Assembly: GCA_036927565.1 (NCBI GenBank)
Contig: JAYESD010000001.1
Location: 75,225,751 to 75,289,750, forward strand
Direction: 5' to 3'
DNA: 64,000 bases
DNA from: Tuctoria greenei
Lineage: Eukaryota; Streptophyta; Magnoliopsida; Poales; Poaceae
In this document: one piece after another, positions 56,190 to 64,000 of the stretch
Numbering within the stretch: the first letter of the stretch is position 1
Layout: the number at the start of each line of letters is the position of its first letter
The notes under the pieces: model-generated
Database searches by the model: none
What the model was told of the DNA's origin: nothing
What the model saw: only the letters and a program-made list of their open reading frames with translations
Made by a program: the position numbers and the translations under genes

Positions 56190-56624
56190 AAAACGGCCTT
56201 GGTGAAAAAACAACGATTATAGGCTTCGGTTTAGGCTGGCCGACTCATATAAGTCTAGTTATGTGCGTCGGTTTCGTAGCCTGGCCGACATTTATATCCT
56301 CAATAAAGACGTCTGTTAGGCACGTGGACGACACATTTAAGAGACTTAAAGATGTTGGTTTTTTCAGTAGGCCGACACTCTTAATGGTCAAATGTGTTGG
56401 TTTCCGTGGCTGACGTTCATAAAGTTAAGTGTGTCGGTTCTTTGAAACCGACACACATAACTATTAAAAACGTCGACCCCGACACACATATTGGTTAAAA
56501 ACGTCCGCAGAGTTGCGTCGGGTAAGAACGTCGGTTAATCAACATTTTAAATTATATATGTCGGCTGCTATAGGCAACCGACATACATACGTCCGACGAC
56601 CTTTTGATCATTTCTTGTATTGTG
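56190..56624 (+). repeat. CACTA-1 subterminal repeats and right terminal inverted repeat
   Basis: GTCGGTT/AACCGAC-type motifs recur in both directions (for example GGCCGACTCATATAAG, CTGGCCGACATTTAT, GTCGGTTCTTTGAAACCGAC, GTCGGCTGCTATAGGCAACC). The end TTTCTTGTATTGTG (56611-56624) is the inverse of CACAATACAAGAAA, a variant of the usual CACTACAAGAAA. The left end is outside the window, so the repeat cannot be paired. Confidence 0.72.
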
Positions 56625-57290
56625 TCATCAAAGGCTCACACCTAAGTCAAGCAAAGCAACTTGATCAACTTGATGAACAGGCTGAAGGATGATAAATACC
56701 TAGTTTTCTGTTATTTGTTTGGTTTAACATGGCCTCATCAAGAGTGTCGAGTCATAACAGACAATGCACAGGATATGACTTTAATTTACTAATGGCAGTC
56801 GTTTTACACCGACAATGGGTTGAAAATGTGTGACCGGGCTTCGGAAGCAGAAAAATCATGTCTGCAATGAAGTATTTCAATTGAGACAGTACGTAGGAAA
56901 ATTAATTAAATCACAAACTAGTCATCAAGTTAGTTACCCTAAAACTACTTGGCGACCATTTCATTCTCAGTTGATGTATTAAAATAGCATGGCACACTTT
57001 TGACTTGATGCTCTAAAACTAGTCAGCAAGTTAGTTGGCCCCTTTGTAGTTGACACCCGTTATTATAGTCACACGATTTTATTAATATCAGGTATCAACA
57101 ATATATATATTTGATGCACCTTTCATTTTAGTTATATATTTCTTTCTAAATTGATGGAATGGAGAATTATAGTGGTAGGGACGCTTCTACAAAAGCTGGT
57201 CCTGCTAATGTTTTGTTGGAAAGAACTGCAATATGTGCTATCTTGGATGCACTGGTGGTGCAAGTCTGTTCCTACCAAATGAAACTTATT
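56625..57290. other. Unassigned sequence right of CACTA-1
   Basis: AT-rich sequence with no recognised gene. The only item of note is a 52-codon ORF from ATG 57159 (MENYSGRDASTKAGPANVLL, then ERTAICAILDALVVQ) that runs into the MITE; I do not recognise it. Confidence 0.5.
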
Positions 57291-57373
57291 CTTCCTCCGT
57301 TTCAAAATAAATAATTCATGCAGGTTAGTTCAAAATTGAAAAAACCTTGTGATTTATTTTGAAACGGAGCCAG
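57291..57373. mobile_element. Stowaway-like MITE, 83 bp
   Basis: The left end CTTCCTCCGTTTCAAAATAA and the right end TTATTTTGAAACGGAGCCAG are inverted repeats, matching the Stowaway consensus CTCCCTCCGT. The right flank is TA, as in the family; the left flank is TT. It has no coding capacity. Stowaway MITEs are moved by Mariner-type transposases supplied elsewhere. Confidence 0.75.
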
Positions 57374-57664
57374 TATACGAAGGATATGGTATATTTATCT
57401 CATTTTTGTATGATTCAACTTATAGAATACTTCAACACATAAATTTTCGGCGTAGTTGGCGTGTGGGGTTTGTACTTTACAAGGTTTTATGTGTTTTCAG
57501 TATAGCGCAGTGATACTATGGAACTCAAAGTAAAACAAACTTGTATAATCTAAAAATGAATTATAAGTTTGTGCAACATATATTTCTCTAGTAGTGTGAA
57601 ACTCTAACCTTACAGTAACTGATCACCCGCCCCACTCTTGCCTACCACCCAGCCCTCCCAATAC
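57374..57664. other. Unassigned sequence between MITE and CACTA-2
   Basis: AT-rich, no ORF or repeat recognised. Confidence 0.5.
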
Positions 57665-58005
57665 CACAATTAGAAAAAGCCCTTTCACAGGCGGCTCTAA
57701 ACATATTATCACATGCGGTTTTTAAAACCGCCCGTAACAAAGAGCTTGTGATAATATGCAATTTTCACAGGAGGAGACCAAAACCCGTCTGTGAAACACA
57801 TTATCACAAGCAGTTGTTACATCCAAGAACTCGCCTTTGAAGATCCATTATCACATGCAGGTCCTTTGTAAGATGGCTGCCTATGATAAAACAATTTCCA
57901 CAAGCGTTTCTTTACCTACGAGGATCCGTCTATGAAAATGTATTATCACAGGTAGTTCTTTACCTCCGAGGATCAGCCTATGAAAGAATATACCCTATAC
58001 TGCCA
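57665..58005 (+). repeat. CACTA-2 terminal and subterminal repeats
   Basis: Motifs such as CTTTCACAGGCGG, TTATCACATGCGGTTTT, AAAACCGCCCGTAAC and ATTATCACA recur in direct and inverted orientation in about 340 bases. They are typical binding-site clusters at the ends of plant CACTA elements. Confidence 0.65.
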
Positions 58006-58045
58006 GAAGCCCTTATGAAGCAAAGAAACTTTTTTGCCCGATGTC

Positions 58046-59697
58046 ACTAGGTGTGACAAAAATATACGTTTGTGAGAACCATTGTATTCAGTATCATAAA
58101 GAGCATGAGCTCGCAACTAGATGCCCCATCTGCAGTGTTAGTAAATACAAGAAGGACTACAATTACTAGTATGTTACCAACATGAATAAGACATAGAAAA
58201 TTGAGAAGAGTTTTATTGGCCCTGAATGTGACGATGATGATACTTCTGACAATGCAGACGAGGCGAATACAAAAAAAGATTCCTGCCTTGGTGATGCCGT
58301 ACCTTCCAGTAATTGATCGCTTGAAGCGTTTGTTCTCAAACTCCAGAGAGGCTGAACTTATGCGTTGGCATTCCGAGCAACGCAAGAAGAACGAAGAACA
58401 GATTTGACATCCTGGTGATGCAACACAATGGAAATTTTTTGATATTTAGTATCTAGATTTTGCAAAGGAAATAAGAAATATAAGGTTTGCATTGGATATA
58501 GACGGAATGAATCCATTTGACAAAAAGATAAGCATACACAACACTTGGCCCGTGGTCTTAACAATGTGCAACTTACCGACCTGATTGTGTCACAAAAGGA
58601 AATACATTTCGTTATCTATTCTTATGCAAGGTCCAAAACAAGTTGGCGCCAAAATTTATGTTTTCTTGGAACCTCTAATGGAAGATAGAGCAAAGCTATG
58701 GTGTCAAGGAGTACATACATGGGATGAGTACAAGAGAGAGTATTTCACACTAAGAGCAATGATATTCTTTACCGTCCCTGATTATCCCGGACTCTTTACA
58801 TTATCGGGACAAATGAAATAAAAGGAAGGTTGTGTTAGGTGCGTGGATGGAAATGGTTTTTTGTACCTCACTTCATCTAAAAAATGGTGTACATGAGACA
58901 CTGACGGTTCTTGAAAGAACACACAAGTACCATAAGATGAAAGAACAATTTGATACTATAACCGAAAAAGATACTGCACCATAATCTTACAGTGGAAAAC
59001 TCGTGTTTGAAATGGTCAAGAACATTTAGGTTGCTTTTGGTAATAGCAATAATTGTAAAGGAACAAAAAGAAAGAAAACATCTTTGGCTGATACAACTGG
59101 CACTGCTTTCAAGAAACAATTGGTTCTTTTCAAGTATATTTCATATCGGAAGGGCCTAGAAATTTGTCGTAGTATTGATTTGATGCACGTTATAAAGAAT
59201 ATATTTCACAGAATCATTGGAACCTTGTTGGACATGCTGAGGAAAACAAAGTAAGGATTAAAATCACGTATGGACCTAGTAAATCCTGATATCATACCAG
59301 AGCCTCAACTTGTAGAAAAGGCCAACGCATAGCATTACCCTTCCCCCAGCTAGCTACAACTTGACACTACAAGAGAAAAAGGCAATTTGCAAATGCTTGC
59401 GTGGGATCAGAGTGCCCACAAGTTTCTCATCTGATATCCGCAAACTAGTCTCGATGAAATACTGATCTCTATTCGGCTATAATTCTCACGACTGTCACAT
59501 GATGATGAAAGTGTTCCTTGCCATTTCAATAATGGTCATCAAACCAGAGCATATAAAACTTGTCATAACATGTTCGTGTTACTTCTTCAATGTTGTATTG
59601 CAAAAGGTGATAGCCTGTGAAGACTTGGACTATTTGAAAACATACATCATCGAGACTATGTGCAAGCTTGAGATGTGTTTCCCACCATCCTATGTAA
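58046..59697 (+). pseudogene. CACTA-2 TNP2-type transposase remnant
   Basis: Readable in pieces: KIYVCENHCIQYHKEHELAT and CPICSVSKYKKDYN (Cys pairs), PVIDRLKRLFSNSREAELMR, WHSEQRKKNEEQI and a stop, IRNIRFALDIDGMNPFD, ILMQGPKQVGAKIYVFLEPL, VHTWDEYKREYFTLRAMIFF, TVPDYPGLFTLSGQ. Later come KYHKMKEQFDTITEKDTAP, LVLFKYISYRKGLEI, DLMHVIKNIFHRIIGTLLDM and YLKTYIIETMCKLEMCFPPS. The order matches the TNP2 core. The N-terminus is absent, there are many stops, and the sequence ends abruptly at about 59697. Confidence 0.8.
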
Positions 59698-60333
59698 GCT
59701 GATCAAGTTTTACAAGAATCACAAAAGTTCCCAAGTTAGAGATTTATCAATTCGTTCCCCAACTAGTTGCAAACATGAAAGATGTAGGTAAAAGACACGA
59801 GACACGACAATTTTTACCGAGGTTCAATCCCACAAAAGGGATATATATCCTCATTGAGGAGCCCACATAGAGCCGGGTCTCAACCAACCTTTTACCTAGT
59901 CAAGTCACCACGAAGGCCGACTTGAGTTCCACAATCAATAGAGTAATCACCAAGTCAATGGGGCAACCTCATAAGTTGAGGGCTCCCACAAGATTACAAT
60001 GAGAAAACAGATCGAACACACTCGAATGATGTACAAGAACAGCAAGAGTGTGAGAGAGATCAAACCTCAAGAGCTCAAGATCACGTAGACATCACTCTCC
60101 TTTTCCCAAACCTCAAATCCCGAGATGGATCTTTTTAGGGCTTTAGATGTGCGGAGAGGAGTGTTTTTGTGCTCTTGGGACGTGTGAGGGTGCTAGGTTT
60201 CATTGTTTACTGTTGTGGGTCGTGGATCACATACTTATAGTTATTTAGAAAAGTTATCTTTGGGGACCCCGACGGCCGGACTAGTCTGCTATGGGGACCG
60301 GACTAGTCCGGTGGGCTAAGTGAGTTTAACATG
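59698..60333 (-). repeat. LTR-like fragment with CGGACTAGTCCG palindromes (minus strand?)
   Basis: It follows the broken transposase and has no ORF. Read on the minus strand it has a palindrome pair (60299-60310 and 60277-60288), then a TATA-like CTATAAGTA at about 60234-60242, then a leader with strings such as GACACGAGACACGAC (59796-59810). That resembles a U3-R arrangement. No partner LTR or polyprotein is present, so a solo or truncated LTR is only a guess. Confidence 0.4.
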
Positions 60334-60640
60334 CACTACAGGAATACCGACGATTTGCGACGACCAAGCCTATCGCAAATAAGCAAAGAAACGTCACAAA
60401 TAAACTATTTGCGATGATTTCCGGTCGTCGCTTGAATTTCGTCGCAATTTAGCTTATTTGCGATGACCTATTTTTTGCGATGGCTAACGGCAGTCGTCGC
60501 AAATTACCTAATTTGCGACAGCTGTCGGTGGCTGTCGCAAATAACTTAGGTTTATATGCGACGGCTTTTATACAGTACCACTACAAATAGTGAAGGTCTT
60601 ATTTGCGACGGTACTGTATAAAAGCCGCTGCAAATAAAGT
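60334..60640. repeat. CACTA-3 left terminus and subterminal repeats
   Basis: TTTGCGACG, TTTGCGATG and their inverses (CGTCGCAAA, CATCGCAAA-like) occur about a dozen times, often as inverted pairs, from 60351 to 60637. One inverted pair flanks ACTACAAATAGTGAAGG at 60580-60596. Confidence 0.7.
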
Positions 60641-60814
60641 TTTTATTGAAAAAAACATAAAATGTTGCCCGGCTCGATATCCAGAAACACAATAAACATA
60701 ACAGCAGCAATACAAATATAACAGCAACAATACAATCACATAGAGACACATCACAAAAACACAAAACATATAGCGTCTCTATCACAACACAAGAACACAA
60801 AACAAAGAGAGAGG

Positions 60815-62972
60815 CTATTCGCTAGCCCTTCTACTACCTCTCGTGCCGCCAAGGTGCCCACCGCGCATCAGTCCAGGCGCCTGTATAGATGGCAATAGAG
60901 TTTGAGCTTCCGTCGCCAATCCCTGCAATACATAGAAGTTGTCTGACATACTAATTAGTTTGGAACTTCGTTTTTGACTAGAATTGATTAAACAAGCTAG
61001 AATTGGTCATATTGAACTTACTTTAGATAATTTTAGTTAGGTTTGGCTATGTTTTATTCTTTAAGACTAAGCGTACAATAGATAAGTTGAATTAGATTTG
61101 CTGATGTTTGATGAATTAAGACTAAGAATGTTTTTGATTACCTGAAAACCCGTAGAAGTGTGCACTGACAGTGGTACGTGCACTTCTGACGGTGGAGTTC
61201 CGGTGGGAGTGAAGGTAGCTCGAGCTGCAACACCTGGACTCCGTGGCCTTGAAAGAAACTCTGTCATTACAAATGTTACAGGTTATTACATATTATTAAG
61301 AATGTGATGAATTTAAATTCTTTTAACTTACCCCCATCGCCCGTCTTTGCACCTCCATCGCCTCCCGCATATGCTCCATGCAGGCTTGTTGGTAGAAGAT
61401 GGTGGCCTGCATCACCGCCTTTGCCGCCTCCATCTCCGCCTTGCCCTCCTCAACCTGATGGGCGAGAGTTTCCACCTGCGAGACACAGCGACTCGAGCCC
61501 GCCGACAAAGCTTGCATGGAGCTGCCTCTCACAACTCGCGCCGCTCTCGAGTCAACAACTCCATTGAATATGGCAAGCCTATAAAAAAAAATCAGTAATA
61601 TGAAATTAAAATATCTTGAATAGAAAATGATAAAATGAATTACGAACTCACCTTCCATCCGCTTTTCCACCTCTACATGCATACGCGGCCTGAGGATTGA
61701 TTGGTTCATTTTCCCAATCGAAACCTTCGTTGTGTATCCTCCTAACCTCCTCTGAGTACCTAGCCCGTAAAATAAAAAAAATCGTGTAAGTTCAAAAATC
61801 CATATAGTTATCATTAATATGAATGATTTCTAAACTTACAACCCGCTCGGCTACGGCCTGACTGCACCCCTAAGGCTGAGAAGGGTCCATGTGACCTCTC
61901 TTCTAGATCTGAGCAGGGGTCGGCGGCACCCCCGTCTCGTGCTGTTGTCCATACGTGTTAGTACGAGCAGTATATTATGAATATATAGACATGAGTTATA
62001 CGCACTTATCATGGGTTTACCTAAACGCAAGTGGTTATCTTTGCCGTGATTGTGCTTCTCGTTGACCCCTCTGCACCCACGAGATTTCTTGGACTTAGAC
62101 TTAAACTCATCGCCAGCCCAGTACCAACAAAGGGATCGGTATGCATAGGACCGACCCTACAACCAGCTCACATGGTCCTGCACATAGTTGTAGGTTGTTA
62201 AAAATACTGTTGAGAAAATTATCAAAAAATATCCTGCTGGAAGTGTCGCACGTCGTGTTGGTTCGCCTTCAAATACTCATTGAAAACTTGAATACGACCG
62301 TTTGACAAAGCTTGTCGAACTGCCTTCGCATCGTTGAAGAGAAACACTTTCCCTGCATGCTCAAACATGCGAGGGTCGTCCAAACCTCTAAAATATACCT
62401 TTTCTTTGATAAAGAATATATTGAAGAGATGTTCATTAAAAGTTAAGAGTTTAAACTTAGAAATTTTATTTTAACATTAAAATCAGCCATATTGCCTCCT
62501 GAATGTTGCGGTGCTCCTGGTGAGGGGCGCATATGTAGTCCTCCCACGAAGTAGCTGGCAACCCCTCGATGACCCGGGATAGTGCATACGCACTAAGGAC
62601 CCGAAGACACCGTTCACCGGTCTGTAGTTCTATAACCGGTGAAAGACGCGTCGAACCAAACTCTGCAGGATATTTATCAACTAAATATTAAAGTAACCAA
62701 AAGAAAATAGAATTGGACACTACGATTTTATTACCTGCCTACGATCGGATGAATCACGATCTTCTGTGAATGCATCCGAGGAGGACTAACAAAGTGAGTC
62801 CTCCTTGTCCGTCGCCTTTTCTCAAGCACCACGTCTTGTGACCCAAAGGGTCGTCACCAGCTGAGCCAAAGAACGGGAGAGGAGGCGAGGAAAGAATGAG
62901 AGAGGAGGAATGAACAGGAGGAAACCACCCGTCGGGGCCTGCCGTCAACACGCGGGAGCTTGTCGTCATCAC
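60815..62972 (-). pseudogene. CACTA-3 Transposase_24-type gene with several introns
   Basis: Minus strand. Splice borders are visible for the last exons: exon 61578-61332 (acceptor TATAG, donor GG/GTAAGT), exon 61260-61142 (acceptor GACAG, donor CAG/GTAATC) and last exon 60922-60815 (acceptor TTGCAG) ending in TAG. Upstream homologous parts: YRSLCWYWAGDEFKSKSKKS and GCRGVNEKHNHGKD (about 62045-62145, one stop), and VLSAYALSRVIEGLPATSWE (about 62570-62610). The 61332-61578 exon is a coiled coil ending MREAMEVQRRAMG, typical of the family C-terminus. The start is unclear; ATG at 62972 gives MMTTSSRVLTAGPDGWF. The product likely binds the element's subterminal repeats. At least one stop suggests decay, but exon borders look intact. 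Confidence 0.6.
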
Positions 62973-63084
62973 TGTCGCTTTTTGCCTAAACTCTAAATCC
63001 TAAATGGCTCGTTTAATGACATATAATAATTATACAATAAATCAATATCCATTAAATAAAACAATTAAAAGATAATTGAAAAAC

Positions 63085-63355
63085 TTAATCTCAATTAACA
63101 AAAAATTTAACCTAGGCGTAAATAAACTTAAACATAAATAAACCTAAACCTAGCTAAGAATGATTAACATATCAAGTTATTATAAGTAAATAACCAAAGC
63201 ATGATTAACGTAAGTAGATAACCAAAACATGATTGACGTAAATAAACAAAGCATGACTAACACATAATTTTATCTAGATAAACCTAACTAATAAACAAAG
63301 TATGATTAACATAATTAAACAAAGTATCATTAACCTAGCTAAACAACTATGATTT
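63085..63355. repeat. AT-rich degenerate tandem repeat
   Basis: Variants of AAACAAAGCATGATTAACGT and AAATAAACCTAACYTAG recur about eight times with uneven spacing of roughly 25-40 bases. It lies upstream (on the minus strand) of the CACTA-3 gene and may be its 5' intron or promoter region. Confidence 0.5.
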
Positions 63356-63419
63356 CAACACTACGCGTAACAAAGCATTACCACATCATCATCCATTCAC
63401 AAAGCTTGAACTCATGCAA

Positions 63420-63935
63420 TAATCATCCATTCACAAAGAAATGACCTCGACGATCGACAAGCTCCGAACAACCTTGACGAGGCGCGAGGAGGTGGCGCGA
63501 CGGCTGTGGGTGGCGCAGTGCCACCAAGGAGGCAGTGGTGGAGAGGCGCCCATGGTGGAGCAGCCCGTGGAGAGGCGGCGATGGGAAGATTCATCCACGA
63601 GGAGGGGCAGCCCGAGAGGGGCGGCCATGGGAGCCGGTGGCCACGGGGAGCCAGCTGCCCGGGGAGAGGCGGCCCGGGGTGGGGCAGAATGGGAAGGGGC
63701 GGCCAAGCGGAGCCGGCGGTGGCTTGGGGCGTGCAGTGCAGCAGTCGGTAGTAGGCGGGAGCGTGTCCGCGAGCAACAGGAGCACGGTGGGTGGCGGCGG
63801 GCAGCAGCACAATGGGCGGTGGTGAGCGGGGGCGCGATGGTGGCAGTTGGCAGGTGCTCGATAGCAGTGGCTAGCGAGGGAGCACGACGAGTGGGAGCAC
63901 GCGAGGGAGCTATTGCGAAATGAAGATTTCGGCCT
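63420..63935. other. GC-rich block inside CACTA-3
   Basis: About 500 bases of very G-rich plus strand (C-rich minus strand) between AT-rich flanks. ORFs are open in several frames on both strands, all Arg/Gly/Ala- or Pro/Ala-rich, which is expected by composition alone. It could be the promoter or first exon of the minus-strand gene. I do not call a protein. Confidence 0.45.
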
Positions 63936-64000
63936 GTGGGTCGCAGGTGTTCCCTGTAAAGTGCGATGGTTAAATGATTTGTGACGGCCGCTAGGGTTAG

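Larger units (their letters stand above)
1..56624 (+). mobile_element. CACTA-1: En/Spm-type transposon, split by a 50.7 kb nested retrotransposon stack
   Basis: Bases 1-307 and 51024-56624 are two halves of one CACTA transposon. The TNP2 reading frame stops mid-domain at the left edge of element A and resumes in the matching place after A's right edge. Order on the plus strand: TNP2 transposase, a second Transposase_24-type gene, subterminal repeats, right terminal repeat (56611-56624). The left end lies outside the window. The element is dead: TNP2 carries stops, frameshifts and the insertion. CACTA elements move by cut and paste using TNP2 together with the product of the second gene, which binds the subterminal repeats (family knowledge). 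Confidence 0.85.
57665..59697 (+). mobile_element. CACTA-2: truncated CACTA transposon remnant
   Basis: It starts CACAATTAGAAAAAGCCC (a decayed CACTA end, possible 3 bp flank TAC). Inverted subterminal motifs follow, then a TNP2-type transposase that begins in mid-protein. The right end is missing: transposase homology stops at about 59697. It is a different family from CACTA-1, with different subterminal motifs and a distinct TNP2 sequence. Confidence 0.65.
60334..64000 (-). mobile_element. CACTA-3: CACTA transposon, truncated by the window end
   Basis: It starts CACTACAGGAATACCGACG with a possible 3 bp flank ATG (60331-60333). Subterminal motifs TTTGCGACG and CGTCGCAAAT follow for about 300 bases. 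One gene on the minus strand is visible. Near the window end, ATTTGTGACGGCCGCT (63979-63994) resembles the subterminal motif again, so the right terminus is probably just beyond 64000. No TNP2 is seen, so it may be non-autonomous. Confidence 0.7.

Noticed and set aside
61304..61598. Plus-strand ORFs 61304-61567 and 61347-61598
   Set aside because: They are shadows of the minus-strand coiled-coil exon of the CACTA-3 gene, which has splice borders and family resemblance.
63412..63923. Overlapping ORFs up to 160 codons on both strands in the GC-rich block
   Set aside because: All frames are open because stop codons are rare at this GC content. The products are low-complexity Arg/Gly/Ala or Pro/Ala, with no splice or domain support.
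1..64000. tRNA and rRNA genes
   Set aside because: I saw no cloverleaf with A and B boxes and no rRNA-like stretch. The TGGTATCAGAGC strings are primer binding sites, not tRNA genes.

Overview
The window is a repeat-only stretch of a large plant nuclear genome, almost certainly a grass (Poaceae). The evidence is the mix of element types: Tat-lineage Ty3/gypsy elements with an archaeal-type second RNase H and an antisense extra gene, long-LTR chromoviruses primed by initiator tRNA-Met, several CACTA (En/Spm) transposons and a Stowaway-like MITE. The species cannot be told. I see no host gene, rRNA, tRNA or CRISPR array that I can support.

Layout, bases 1-56624: one CACTA transposon (CACTA-1, plus strand) is split inside its TNP2 transposase by a nested stack of retrotransposons. 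Element A (313-51018, Tat, plus strand, target duplication AAGCC/AAGTC) sits in CACTA-1. Inside A are two independent insertions. Element B (4543-17531, Tat, plus strand, duplication AATTC) splits A's RNase H region. Element C (20178-30664, chromovirus, minus strand, duplication TAGAC/TATAC) lies in the non-coding part after A's integrase. Element D (30666-45789, chromovirus, minus strand, duplication TACAT) landed one base past the edge of C's 5' LTR. After D, A resumes with its antisense gene and 3' LTR (50174-51018). CACTA-1 then resumes with the rest of TNP2, a second Transposase_24-type gene, subterminal repeats and its right terminal repeat at 56624. By eye, LTR pair divergence falls in the order the nesting demands: A most, then B, then C, then D.

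Layout, 56625-64000: about 1 kb of unassigned sequence with a short MITE; a decayed second CACTA (57665-59697); an LTR-like fragment (59698-60333); and the left part of a third CACTA (60334 to the window end) with an intron-containing Transposase_24-type gene on the minus strand.

Points that deserve attention: (1) both Tat elements carry, antisense between integrase and 3' LTR, a large split gene with an intron at the same place, encoding a PF04195-like domain, an Ala/Pro/Glu region, a long coiled coil and a conserved C-terminal domain; (2) the U3 regions of unrelated LTR families hold arrays of palindromic sites with a 53-55 bp period: G-box/ACGT sites in A and B, and CGGACWAGTCCG sites in C at alternating 20-21 and 31-33 bp steps, close to whole helical turns; (3) a roughly 100-residue expansion with an in-frame 84 bp repeat interrupts the RNase H domain of A and B; (4) C and D have an open reading frame just downstream of the LTR TATA box and very long 5' leaders. 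All transposition proteins are broken by stops, frameshifts or deletions, except the gag-protease reading frame of D.
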